A stretch of 64,000 nucleotides of DNA, from the NCBI GenBank assembly GCA_022820365.1, contig JAJEFO010000131.1:1-64000 (forward strand). Reading direction: 5' to 3'. Numbering within the stretch: position 1 is the stretch's first letter; each line of letters begins with the position of its first letter. The notes beneath the pieces were generated by a model, which was given only the letters and a program-made list of their open reading frames with translations, had not been told where the DNA came from and did not search any database. A program made the position numbers and the translations under genes. This document shows positions 44,640-53,810 of the stretch, in pieces. The stretch comes from Silicimonas sp. (GTDB lineage Bacteria; Pseudomonadota; Alphaproteobacteria; Rhodobacterales; Rhodobacteraceae).

Positions 44640-46159
44640 TGGCGCGGCGAGCGGGCCGCACTTCGCCAACGGCCGGGGCCCGGCCGAAGCGCGACACAGA
44701 CTACAGGCACCTGCGCAACCCGTTCCCGGGCATGGACCTTTTCGAGGCCGAAGAGATCGCAGACATGCACGCGACGGCCCTTCGCGTCCTGGAGGATCTC
44801 GGGATTAGGGTGCTCCTGCCCGAGGCAAGGAAGATCTACCGGACAGGTGGCGCGCGCGTTGAGAACGAAATGGTGCATATTGGCCGCGAGATGGTCGAGG
44901 CGGCCCTGGCTTCCGCGCCCCGGTCCATCACCTGCCGCGCTGGCTCGCGTGATCGGGACGTGGTGCTTGAACAGGGACGGCTCGTGTTTCAGCCGGGCGC
45001 CGGCGCGCCGCATGCCACCGACCGCGAACGTGGCCGTCGCCCCGGCACGGCGCGGGACTTTCGCGAACTGATCCAGCTCACGCATCATTACGACGTGCTC
45101 CAGATGCTGCCACCGTTGGTCGAACCACAGGACGTGGACACGCACGTCCGGCACTATTTCACGCTTGAGGTGCAGCTCACGCAGTCCGACAAGTTCCCCT
45201 TCGTCTTCTCACGCGGCACGCCGCAGGCCCTGGACAGCTTCGAGATGCTGGCGGGCTTTCGGGGCATTTCGGACAGCGCCTTTGAGGCCGAGCCGCACTG
45301 CTACACCATTGTCAACACCAACAGTCCCCGCACCTTGGACATCCCGATGGCGCAGGGATTGATCGATTTCGCGCGGCACGGACAGATCTCGATTGTCACG
45401 CCATTCACGTTGATGGGCGCGATGGCGCCGATCACCGTCGCGGGCTCGGTCACGCTGTCCCATGCCGAGGCGCTTGCCGCAATCACGCTGACCCAGCTTG
45501 CGAGACCGGGCGCGCCAGTCTGCTACGGCACCTTCACGTCGAATGTCGACATGAGATCCGGATCGCCCGCATTCGGGACTCCGGCGCATTTCCAGGCGTC
45601 GCTGGCGGCGGGGCAGCTCGCGAGATTGACGGGCCTGCCCTGGCGCTCAGCTGCAGGTTCTGCGGCCAATCTCAACGACGTTCAGGCTGCGAACGAGAAC
45701 CAGCTGGGCCTCTGGGGGTGCCTGCTGGCGGGTGCCACGGTCATCATTCACGCAGCAGGCTGGCTGGAGGGCGGCCTGACCGTGTCCTACGAAAAGCTCG
45801 TGACGGACGTCGAAGTCCTGAACATGATCGCGGAACTCTGCGCAGGCGGTCGTGCCGGGAAGGACGAGATTGGCTTCGATGCGCTCGCGGAGGTTGGCCC
45901 GAGCGGACACTTCTTCGCGGCAGCCCAGACGATGGCTCGATATCGCACCGAATTCTACGAACCCCTGGTTCACGACTACGCGAACTTCGGAACGTGGAAC
46001 GAGCGCGGCGCAGAGGATGCCACGGCCCGCGCAACCAAGGTCTGGAAACAGGCACTCGCGGAATTCAGCGCCCCCGCAGTTTCGGACGAGCGCATCGAAG
46101 AAATGCAGAAATTCATCGCCGGGCGTACGGCCGAAGGCGGTGCACCGCCGGTGAGTTGA
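44639..46159 (+). CDS. MttB-family (trimethylamine/betaine methyltransferase-like) protein, no pyrrolysine
   Basis: This 506-residue protein belongs to the MttB superfamily: LEDLGIRVL, FQPGAGAPHATD, RDFRELIQLTHHYDVLQML, FTLMGAMAPITVAGSVTLSHAEALA and AQTMARYRTEFYEP. The frame runs uninterrupted without an internal amber codon, so it is a non-pyrrolysine member, of the group that includes the glycine betaine:corrinoid methyltransferase MtgB. No corrinoid-protein gene is in the window. Its coupling to the dimethylglycine/sarcosine dehydrogenase suggests removal of the first methyl from a quaternary amine such as glycine betaine; carnitine- or proline-betaine-like substrates are alternatives. Confidence 0.85.
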   Translation: MARRAGRTSPTAGARPKRDTDYRHLRNPFPGMDLFEAEEIADMHATALRVLEDLGIRVLLPEARKIYRTGGARVENEMVHIGREMVEAALASAPRSITCRAGSRDRDVVLEQGRLVFQPGAGAPHATDRERGRRPGTARDFRELIQLTHHYDVLQMLPPLVEPQDVDTHVRHYFTLEVQLTQSDKFPFVFSRGTPQALDSFEMLAGFRGISDSAFEAEPHCYTIVNTNSPRTLDIPMAQGLIDFARHGQISIVTPFTLMGAMAPITVAGSVTLSHAEALAAITLTQLARPGAPVCYGTFTSNVDMRSGSPAFGTPAHFQASLAAGQLARLTGLPWRSAAGSAANLNDVQAANENQLGLWGCLLAGATVIIHAAGWLEGGLTVSYEKLVTDVEVLNMIAELCAGGRAGKDEIGFDALAEVGPSGHFFAAAQTMARYRTEFYEPLVHDYANFGTWNERGAEDATARATKVWKQALAEFSAPAVSDERIEEMQKFIAGRTAEGGAPPVS

Positions 46160-46359
46160 GGTTCAGCGAGTCGCAGGACAACACGCGCTCCTTGCAGGGG
46201 GCCTAAACCAGGCTGGCGCCGGTCGGGCTCGAAAGGTCACCGGTTTGGTGTAGCTGTCCTTGCCGCACACAATATGTGTCAATTTGTGTGATGGAGTCGT
46301 TCCAGACGGAGCGCTTCCAGAACACATTGCAACAGCGGGACAACGACAAGGAGATCCCT

Positions 46360-46690
46360 GTCGGGCTGGACGTGTCCGTGGCAAGCACGTCGGTTTGTGC
46401 GCTTGGCGCCGTCGGCAAGATCATGAACGAGGCTAAGGAGGCATTTGGATCCGGAATCGCTTGTCGAGCACATTCGCGATTTGCCTGGCAGCGTGACAGC
46501 TGTGTGCCTGGAAGCCGGCCACTGTCACAGTGGCTTCGCAAGGGAGTAAAGAAGCCGGCTTTGAGACGGTGCTGACAGAGAAGAAGCGCGTGAAATCCGC
46601 GCTGAAGTCAACCTCGACAAGGCCGGACTACAGCAGGTCTGTTTGTTGGTACGGGAGAAACTCCATCAGTCCGGCCCTGCCGCCGGCAGC
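46360..46690 (+). pseudogene. IS110-family transposase remnant
   Basis: The plus strand shows IS110-type transposase pieces in shifting frames. VGLDVSVASTSVCALGAVGKIMNE matches the DEDD-fold N-terminus (VGLDVSxxxTSVCVVDxxG). Next, EHIRDLPGSVTAVCLEAG and, one base over, RPLSQWL match the conserved GLEAGPLSQWL. Then AGFETVLTEKKRVKSALKS matches the AGFEVVxxETRHVKAALS block. The rest, including the C-terminal transposase_20 domain, is missing. Frame shifts and truncation make it inactive. It marks the left edge of a decayed zone that continues to 53.6 kb. Confidence 0.75.
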
Positions 46691-46915
46691 GCAACAGCAA
46701 TGAGAACGATGCCGCCCGCAGCAAGTTGGAAGCCTCCGGACTTGCGGACTTTGGCCCGGCACGCGACATCAATTGCGAGATCCGGCGGCCCGGAACGCAA
46801 TCAGCCGCTCCTGCATGATCCCCGCGATGCAGTTGTGCTGAGACCCGCCGTCAATCGAACCGTCCTGCAGGTTGCCGGGCGAACAGGAATGACAATCATG
46901 TATGCGGGTGCGTTT

Positions 46916-47686
46916 TCAGGCTGCCGCGGCCCCTTCCTCGGATACGATGAGGCCAAGCACATCCCGCTTGGTCGCCTCTGCTGTGCTACGGATGCCGGAA
47001 CAACGGCCGTTCCGCATCACCATTACCCGGTCCGCGATGGCGAACACATGGTCAAGATTGTGACTGATGACAATTAGCGCCATGCCTTGTTCCTTGAGAC
47101 CTCGGATCAGCGCCAGCGTGTTGCGCGTCTCCTCCGGACCCAGCGACGCGGTCGGCTCATCCATGACCAGCACCTTGAGGTCGGCGTGGTAGATCGCCCG
47201 CGCTATAGCCACCGCCTGGCGCTGGCCACCGGAAAGGTGGATCGTCGGTTCGCTGAGGTTGTCGAGTTCGATGCCGACATTCTCCTTCAGCACCCGGGTG
47301 GCCTCCGCCGCCATTCGGGCATTGTCAAGGAGGCTAATGCCAATAAACGAGCGCCATAGCTCATGGCCAAGGAATACGTTGCCGGCCGCGTCCAGCGCAT
47401 CTACCAGGGCCAAGCTCTGATAAACCGCCTCGATGCCGAGTGCTCTGGCGTCGCGCCGGTTGCCGATCCGCACCGGCACGCCCTCCATCCTGATCTCGCC
47501 TTCGTCCGGGGCGAACACTCCAGTCAGGATTTTGATGAGAGTCGACTTGCCGGCGCCATTGTCGCCAACAATTGCGAGCACCTCTCCGCGCTCCAATTCA
47601 AGGTCGACACCTGCAACAGCGGTCAGTCCGCCGAAATGCTTGACGATGCCGCTCATTTCCAGAAGCGATGAATGCATGTTCGTCAT
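46916..47686 (-). CDS. Sugar ABC transporter ATP-binding protein (FrcA-like)
   Basis: This single-domain ABC ATPase has 256 residues: Walker A GDNGAGKSTLIK near residue 41, Q-loop AVYQSLALVD, signature LSGGQRQAVAIARA, Walker B VLVMDEPTASLG and the switch His in VISHNLDH. The single domain is like FrcA of the fructose importer rather than the tandem RbsA type. It is the last gene of a minus-strand run with an SDR, a sugar-binding protein and an RbsC-type permease. The ATG at 47686 is used; a second Met lies three codons on. Confidence 0.92.
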   Translation of the reverse strand: MTNMHSSLLEMSGIVKHFGGLTAVAGVDLELERGEVLAIVGDNGAGKSTLIKILTGVFAPDEGEIRMEGVPVRIGNRRDARALGIEAVYQSLALVDALDAAGNVFLGHELWRSFIGISLLDNARMAAEATRVLKENVGIELDNLSEPTIHLSGGQRQAVAIARAIYHADLKVLVMDEPTASLGPEETRNTLALIRGLKEQGMALIVISHNLDHVFAIADRVMVMRNGRCSGIRSTAEATKRDVLGLIVSEEGAAAA

Positions 47687-47707
47687 GGGACTACCTTACC
47701 GGGTTGT

Positions 47708-48505
47708 TCAGCGCAGCGTAAAGCCGCCGTCAATGACCATCTCCTCGCCGGTCATAAAGGTCGACGCGTCTGACGCGAGGTAGACGACGGCGGTAGCCAA
47801 CTCCTCCGGGCGCCCGAACCGGTTCTGCACGGCGGGCTTGCGCCAGTGATCCTCGGCGCCCTGCGGATCGCGGGCGATGATCGGGTCGAGCAGTTCAGTG
47901 TGAATGTAACCGGGAACAAGTACGTTGATCCGAATGTTGTGGGGCGCCCACTCCACGGCGAGACACTTGGTCAGCAAATGCACACCCGCCTTTGCCGCGT
48001 TGTAGTGCGCCTGCTTTTGCGGGTAGTTGACAATCCGCGCCGAAAGCGAACCGACGTTGACTATTACGCCCGCCTGCTGGCGGATCATCACCCTGCCCAC
48101 CGCCTGGCAGCTCAGAAACACGCCGGTGAGGTTGATGCGAATCATCCGTTCCCACTCAGCGAGCGTCATGTCTTCGGCCGCCGCGTTGTGGGCGATGCCG
48201 GCATTGTTGACCAGGATGTCGATCCTGCCGAAGCGCTCCTCGGCCTCTGCCGCCATCCGAATGAGATCCTCGGGAGTGCCGATGTCGACCTGGCTGACGT
48301 AGGAGCGATTTCGCCCAAGCGTCTTGACCTCGTCGAGCAGGCTCTCGGCGCGCTCGCGCTCCACTTCGTACAGGATCGCAACGTCGGCACCTGCTTCGGC
48401 TAGGCCCTTGGCCAGCGCGCGTCCTATGCCGCGAGAGGCGCCGGTGACAATCACAGATTTCCCGTCAAGGCGAAACGCGTCCAGCGTTGGCGTGCTGTCA
48501 GACAT
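47708..48505 (-). CDS. SDR dehydrogenase embedded in a sugar ABC operon
   Basis: This classical SDR of 265 residues has GASRGIG near residue 21, NNAGIAHN, the catalytic Ser in NVGSLSA, Y-x-x-x-K in AHYNAAKAGV and a C-terminal MVIDGGFTLR end. Such enzymes oxidise polyols or sugar acids (gluconate, sorbitol, ribitol type). It sits between the binding protein and ATPase genes of an ABC importer, implying that its substrate is the imported sugar or polyol. The product is not predictable further. Confidence 0.87.
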   Translation of the reverse strand: MSDSTPTLDAFRLDGKSVIVTGASRGIGRALAKGLAEAGADVAILYEVERERAESLLDEVKTLGRNRSYVSQVDIGTPEDLIRMAAEAEERFGRIDILVNNAGIAHNAAAEDMTLAEWERMIRINLTGVFLSCQAVGRVMIRQQAGVIVNVGSLSARIVNYPQKQAHYNAAKAGVHLLTKCLAVEWAPHNIRINVLVPGYIHTELLDPIIARDPQGAEDHWRKPAVQNRFGRPEELATAVVYLASDASTFMTGEEMVIDGGFTLR

Positions 48506-48549
48506 GGTCGGGCTCCTGGCAGATTTGGCTGGTTGTTGGAAAGGGGGCC

Positions 48550-48578
48550 GATCCCGAACGACCTAATCGTTCGGGATC
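48550..48578. repeat. Perfect 12-bp hairpin downstream of the sugar-binding protein gene
   Basis: GATCCCGAACGA and TCGTTCGGGATC form a perfect 12-bp stem with a 5-base loop, 14 bases past the binding-protein stop and about 45 bases before the SDR start (minus strand). It has no following T-run on the coding strand. It probably works as an intercistronic mRNA stabiliser or attenuator. Confidence 0.7.
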
Positions 48579-48591
48579 GAACATCCGTGGC

Positions 48592-49755
48592 TCAGCGCTC
48601 CAAGGTGCCGATACCGGTGTAGCGGAACGCCTCCCGCTCGAGTGCATCAATCTCTTCGACCGAGAGTTCCTTGTAGGCGATCGTGATCCGCCCAAGGAAG
48701 ACCAGTGGAATGTCATCCTGACGACCCTCGAGATCCGCCTTGATGATCTCGGCAATGGAGACGCCGAAGTCATCTCCCATGCGCATAGGCGTCGCATCGA
48801 GCAGACCGTCGCGCAATGCTTCCAGTTCTTCACCCGTGCCGCCCCATGCGGTGACGAACACCTCGTCGAGAACCCCTAGCGCCTCGGCCGCCGACAATGA
48901 TCCCATTCCCATTGCCGTATTGGCATTGTGGATCATGTCGACTTCCGGAAAGCCGGTGAGAATCAGGTTGGTGCCGTCGAAGCCGCCCTCGCGCTGAAAG
49001 TTTCCGTAGTGCTCGTAGACCAGTTCCCAGTCCGAATTCTCGACCAGGCATTCTGCGAAGCCGCCCGAGCGCTGGTTGTCGACCGATCCAGGGGTGCCGC
49101 GGTTCATGGCGACTTGACCCTCGGTTCCCACGTTTTCGATCACGTAGTTGCACATGATCAGCGCACCGGCGAGGTGCGAGAAGCCGGTGAATGCCAACGG
49201 CTGCTCGTCGCCCCAGACCTGCGGAACTTGGTCGTGGTTTAAGACGATCACCTTGAGGTCGGGGCTGTCGATCAGTCGCTTCACGTTGTCGGCCTGCAAC
49301 CCAAGCTCGGTCGGACCGAACACGACGTAGTCATAAAATTCCGCGTCCTGCAGCACCTGGTCGGTGTAGGTGGTCTGCAGATCGTGGTTTTCCATGCCCG
49401 AAGCGAACTGGACGGCCTCGAACGGAATGTTCATCTCCTTCAGCCGCGCTTCCATTGCCAAATAGGCTCGGAGCCAAGCGTCGGAAACGTCCTGGCTGGG
49501 ATAGATCACCGCGATCTGGATCGGCTCGTCAAGGCTGCCGGCAAACGGCGTGCCGGGCATGCCGACTGCATCCTGCATCGCTGCAAGAACATCCGCGTCG
49601 ACCACCTGATGGTACCACCAGAAATCGCGCTCGTCGTCGTCGGGCAACGCCTGCATCGGAAACATCTGCGCGGTTGCCGGAATCGCCAACATCGCGGTCG
49701 CGACCGCAGCGCAAGCGAAGCCATAGGTCATTCTTTTGGCTATAGTTCGAGTCAA
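48592..49755 (-). CDS. Sugar ABC transporter substrate-binding protein
   Basis: This periplasmic binding protein of 387 residues is of the ribose/galactose (peripla_BP_4) type. It has a signal peptide with a basic start and hydrophobic core (FACAAVATAMLAIPATA). The mature domain has the paired alpha/beta lobes seen in IQIAVIYPSQDVSDAWLRAY, DYVVFGPTELGL, IVLNHDQVPQVWG and FVTAWGGTGEELEALRDGLL. The start is probably TTG at 49755, since GGAGGAGG lies five bases upstream; ATG at 49731 would lose the basic n-region. A frame upstream to 50184 is open by chance. It shares an operon with the downstream SDR and ATPase. Confidence 0.9.
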   Translation of the reverse strand: MTRTIAKRMTYGFACAAVATAMLAIPATAQMFPMQALPDDDERDFWWYHQVVDADVLAAMQDAVGMPGTPFAGSLDEPIQIAVIYPSQDVSDAWLRAYLAMEARLKEMNIPFEAVQFASGMENHDLQTTYTDQVLQDAEFYDYVVFGPTELGLQADNVKRLIDSPDLKVIVLNHDQVPQVWGDEQPLAFTGFSHLAGALIMCNYVIENVGTEGQVAMNRGTPGSVDNQRSGGFAECLVENSDWELVYEHYGNFQREGGFDGTNLILTGFPEVDMIHNANTAMGMGSLSAAEALGVLDEVFVTAWGGTGEELEALRDGLLDATPMRMGDDFGVSIAEIIKADLEGRQDDIPLVFLGRITIAYKELSVEEIDALEREAFRYTGIGTLER

Positions 49756-50717
49756 GACTTCCTCCTCCCGTTTCATTCGGTTTGGCAGGCACAGCGATGG
49801 CAGAACAAGTTTGCTCCTCGGCGTCGAGCCTGCGTGGGCAACGCCCATGGCGTATCTCTTCCGGGCACCGCCGCCATACTGTCGGCAACAGCTGCAGCCG
49901 GCCGACACTGCGGTGATGTTCCCACCACAGGTGCCAATTGTCAACAACGCCAAGCAAGTGGCCGACTGAGGTCTTTCGGTGCCTGTCCCAAAGAGGCCAA
50001 TCGCGCAAATTACCGAATTGGGCGTTCCGCATTGCAGGCTCGCCAATCGGCACGGATTGAATAAGCGAAATTGGCGGGCGACCGACGCTGTTCGACGAAA
50101 GTACGTTTCCGAACCGGACGGGCCGCGCGGGCAGCATGCTGTCGAGAAGTTCCAGGCCCTTCCCTGCCGAGACCGACATTTCAATTGAGATTCTGTTCGG
50201 GGACGCGAACATTGGACAGCCGTCGACTATCCAGCCAAGGTCGAAGCAGCCCAATCAAATTCCCTTGAATTCGAGAACGTGATCAATGCCGCCAATGCAG
50301 CCCTGCAAGTTCATGGCGCTGCCAGCCATTGAGCGGATTTCCCGATCAAACCAATTGTTTGCGATCAGCGTGAATTCAATACTGGAGGCCGGATCGCGGG
50401 CATGCTGAGCAATATGGCCTCGGGGTCAATCGTAGTGACTCTGGCCTGCGACCGGCGATTTTGCTGCTCAACATTTGTGCGAAACCATCGATAAGGGGCG
50501 TCAATCCGTGTCGGGAGCGGTGACGAATTCAATGCCATGCCGACGTAATTCCCGCAGCGCTGCGAACAAGGGCGTGCAGCCATGCGCCAATCTGGCACCA
50601 ATGGACACGCCGGGCGTTTCGCGGCACTCTTGGCCTGGAAATGACCTGGACCAGAGTCTTGTCCCGGAATTCGGCAATTCGGCCAGCGAACCAGATCGAT
50701 GCCAAGCAGTTGAAGGA
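49756..50717. other. Non-coding and decayed stretch, about 960 bp, between ABC binding-protein and permease genes
   Basis: No intact gene is supported, although permease and binding protein are normally adjacent. On the minus strand, short coding-like segments occur in different frames: RIAEFRDKTLVQVISRPRVPRNA about 50620-50700, and SIGARLAHGCTPLFAALRELRRHGIEF ending in a stop at 50501. They look like the remains of a gene once inserted in the operon, family unknown. The last 100 bp before 49755 holds the binding-protein leader and ribosome-binding site. Confidence 0.45.
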
Positions 50718-51773
50718 TCAGGATGCCTCTGTGCTGCCAGTCTTGTTTCGGTGCAATTTGCGGAACCAGCCGCCAAGGGTACCGCCGCCTTCCTGGAGGC
50801 TGCTGTAGAAGCCGACCGACACTATGATAATGATTCCGGCCGCCACCTGCTGCCAAAAGAAATCCAGCCGCAGGTTGACCAGTGCGTTTATGACCATTGA
50901 CAGCAACAGCACGCCGACCAGCGATCCGACCATCGAGCCGCGTCCGCCGAACAGCGATGTGCCGCCAACGACAACCGCCGCGATTGTATGCAGCGTCAGG
51001 CCTTGACCTGAAGTGGCCTGGATCGCATTCAGCCGGCCAGTGAGCATGATCCCGGCGAATCCGGCCAATCCCCCCATCAGCATGTACTGGTAGAGCTTGT
51101 GACGGGCGACGTCTATGCCGGCCAAAACCGCTGACTCGGTGTTGCCGCCGATGGCGATCGCGTAGCGGCCCAGCGAGGTGAAGCGGTAAAGAACCAAGCC
51201 GACGCCAATCGTGCCGATGCCGATCAAAGCAGGAAACGGGAACACATCGAAAATGCGGCCACGGCCCAGGAACGGGATCGGTTCCGGCAGTCGCGAGAGC
51301 ACGATGCCGGCTGCGAGCACCAGCGCGATGCCGCGGTACACCAAGTCCATCGAAAGTGTGGCAATCAGGTCGGGAACATTGACGCGGGTGATGACAAAGC
51401 CGTTTGCGGCTCCGCATGCAACACCGACCAGCACGGCAACCAGCATCCCGGCAAAGACGTTAATGCCCAAGTCCTTGATCAGCAGCGCCATGACCACGGC
51501 CGAAAGTGCGGCGATGGCGCCAATCGACAGATCAATCCCGCGGCCGGTGATGACCAGCGTCATCCCCATGGCCAGAACCATGTAGATCGACGCGTCCTGC
51601 AGGATGATCATCAGGTTCGATACCCGGTAGAATCCGGGTTCGACGAACGCCATCACCAAGCACAAGGCCACTATCATGACCACGGGGCCCAGAATGTTCA
51701 CGTAGCGCTCGAACCAAGGTAACTGCCGCCGACGCGGGCTGCTCGCGTCTGGCGTAGTCAATGCCGGTTTCAT
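50718..51773 (-). CDS. Sugar ABC transporter permease (RbsC/FrcC type)
   Basis: This 351-residue BPD_transp_2 permease has about nine membrane helices. It has the family's MTLVITGRGIDLSIGAIAALSAVV, NGFVITRVNVPDLIATL, IGGNTESAVLAGIDVARHKLYQYMLMGGLAG and VGGTSLFGGRGSMVGSLVGVLLL signatures. The N-terminus is cytoplasmic and basic. It is the first gene of a minus-strand importer operon whose receptor lies 960 bp downstream, so the original operon seems disrupted between the two. Confidence 0.92.
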   Translation of the reverse strand: MKPALTTPDASSPRRRQLPWFERYVNILGPVVMIVALCLVMAFVEPGFYRVSNLMIILQDASIYMVLAMGMTLVITGRGIDLSIGAIAALSAVVMALLIKDLGINVFAGMLVAVLVGVACGAANGFVITRVNVPDLIATLSMDLVYRGIALVLAAGIVLSRLPEPIPFLGRGRIFDVFPFPALIGIGTIGVGLVLYRFTSLGRYAIAIGGNTESAVLAGIDVARHKLYQYMLMGGLAGFAGIMLTGRLNAIQATSGQGLTLHTIAAVVVGGTSLFGGRGSMVGSLVGVLLLSMVINALVNLRLDFFWQQVAAGIIIIVSVGFYSSLQEGGGTLGGWFRKLHRNKTGSTEAS

Positions 51774-51980
51774 AACAGGCTGTCCTCCCCGATCGATCGA
51801 AGGGCCGAAATTGCTTTGCCAGCCCTTGATCCGAAATCACGCAGATGGCCAGCCATCGACAATAGTCTTTCCACCGGCATACTCCTTTGTCAACGTAGCC
51901 GGAGGGATGGATGACCAAACGGCTTATGCCATTGGGAAACTCGGCCGCCTTGTCACGTCCATTCCTGAGTTTGGCCTCGA

Positions 51981-52481
51981 TCAATCAGGCTTGCCTTCGG
52001 CGTCTTGCGCCAGTTCGAGTATCAGCCAGGTCGCTTCTGCGTAACGCATTCCGATTTCCGGAACACTTTTGAGATCGGCGATGCACATTGTCGCTTGGAC
52101 AACGAATTCGTCGGCCAGCGGAATTGAATCGATCCAATATCACCCCCCGGCATAGCCCTTCAGCATTAGAAGCGCGTCCATGGCACTCTCCCGACTGAAG
52201 CTCGTAGACCAGACCACCAATCTGCCCCAGTCTGGACGTCCCACGGCCATCGCGAATTCCCGTGTTGCCGATATGAGATTAACGCCATTCTTCGCCGGCC
52301 TCCAGTCGGACATCCCGAATTCATGATGGTCGAAGAGGCAGCGACTGCGGCCATGCTCCCTGCTTGGAACGGCATTGCCTGACAGCACAATACACTCCGC
52401 GGCGGCAAACTCAATTTCACTCCGATGCGTTCGAAAGTAGACGTTTGCGGCACCGTGGCCACGAACTTCATGGCAGACCAT
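51981..52481 (-). pseudogene. Unrecognised coding-like remnant with in-frame stop
   Basis: A minus-strand frame reads ...SDWRPAKNGVNLISATREFA...SAMDALLMLKGYAGG, meets TGA at 52140-52142, and continues in the same frame IDSIPLADEFVVQATMCIADLKSVPEIGMRYAEATWLILELAQDAEGKPD to a stop at 51981. Residue composition on both sides of the stop is protein-like, which suggests a nonsense-inactivated gene, but I can name no family and no good start is seen. The surrounding 51774-52735 holds nothing else I can support. Confidence 0.3.
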
Positions 52482-52735
52482 GGAGGTCGCAGAGACGATG
52501 TGTGGCGCTTCTTCCTTGAACGATTAGTCACCGAATCTACGGCCTCAGGTTCTGAAGTCGGAGATGCGTTCGAATTAGAAACTCTTTGCTGCACGGGAAT
52601 CGGCACCCCTTGTTCGGCGAGGTCTACTGAATTCCTTAGAGCGTGTCCGATCTACTTGGAATCAATGGGAACTCCCTTTCGGGCGGAGGTCTGATTCGAC
52701 GCCCGCGATACAATCTGCAAAATGCAGCAGCTCAG

Positions 52736-53581
52736 CTATTGCCTGCTTCGGAGTACCCGCCGCCCCCTCCAGTCCCTGAGGATGTCGGCAGTGATGCTGT
52801 CTGGCACGCGAACGATCGAATCGCGTACTGAACGATGTGCCAAGTGCGCGTAACGGGCGGTGGAGGTCACGCTGGAATGACCCAGGAGCGCCCGGATCAT
52901 CGAGTGGCCCTCGCCGAGCGCAAGCGCCCGCGAAGCGTAGATGTGGCACGTGTTGTGGATCCGGAGCTCGTCCGCCGCGCGGTCCACGTCGTCCTGCTTG
53001 AGTGTCACAATCTCGATCCTGCGACAGCCGGTGAGCAGCAGCAGCCGGATCGCCGGGACCGCCGTCGGGAACACCGAGCCGTCGGCCTCGGTCGCGTCGA
53101 GCGCGCGGCCGAACCTGCGGTACTCCTCCGGCGTCAGGAACCGCTCTCGACGCGCCTCCGTGCAGCGCCGGACCGAGCTACACGGATTGGGGCGCGGCGG
53201 CGTCATGCCCCACGCCTCCGCAAGCCGGAACATCCTAGCGACCACGCCCACCGTCGCGTTTGCCTAGCAGGGCTTGTCCCGCATCCCGTGATGCAGGGCC
53301 GAGACGAGGGGACGGTCCACCTCCGTAGGCCTGAGCCCGCCCAGTTCCGGCAAGATGTAGAGCCGCATGATCTGCCCGAGAGACTCGACCGTGTTCGGGC
53401 GGCAGTTCACCTTGACGTGCGCCTCCATGTAGCGCTCGGCAAGATCGGCGACAGTGGGCTTGGTCGCGGGAGGTGCGGAAACCGGATCGAGGCCCCGCCT
53501 GATTCGGTCGATGATCTCCTCGGCCTTGCGCCATGCGTCGACTGCGCACTTTGTGAGCTTGACATGGTGACGGGCGGTCAA
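52736..53581 (-). pseudogene. Tyrosine recombinase/integrase, inactivated
   Basis: The core-binding (SAM-like) domain reads LAERYMEAHVKVNCRPNTVESLGQIMRLYILPELGGL...DRPLVSALHHGMRDKPC, then a TAG at 53264-53266, then the same frame continues ANATVGVVARMFRLAEAWGM. The catalytic domain follows with the first Arg in LLTGCRRIEIVTLKQDDVDRAADELRI. After a few residues it jumps straight to THIYASRALALGE-type sequence (CHIYASRALALGEGHSMIRALLGHSSVTSTARYAHL, with the Tyr nucleophile). About 70 residues between the first catalytic Arg and the HxLRH box are missing, including that box. One nonsense codon and one deletion make it inactive. The family matches island/prophage integrases with an N-terminal DUF4102-like arm, which is absent. 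Confidence 0.8.
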
Positions 53582-53810
53582 AGAGGATCGCCTCGTTCTC
53601 GATTCCGGTGTCGCAAGAAGGATGCCACAGCCGTTATCGAACTGCAGCCGACTGATCAGATTCGTCCGTCCACCGCCACCCTGGGCTTGCGTCCGGTGAC
53701 CGGGTGATTCAGAGCAAGGAAGAATCGAAGAAAGTCACTAAATTTATATGGCTCATATTGTCACTTGCCACGCTTGACGTCACGCGTCCGAGCTTGGCTT
53801 TGCACGTCCT

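Noticed and set aside
44639-46159. Pyrrolysine-containing trimethylamine methyltransferase
   Set aside because: The frame has no internal amber codon, so the protein is a non-pyrrolysine member of the MttB family.
49756-50184. N-terminal extension of the sugar-binding protein frame
   Set aside because: The signal peptide and strong ribosome-binding site place the start at 49755; the extension has no signal-like or domain features.
21300-53581. A single integrative island bounded by tRNA-Met and the integrase fossil
   Set aside because: No repeat of the tRNA 3' end was seen near 53.6 kb. The 31-46 kb catabolic genes look intact, so a single 32-kb element is not supported.
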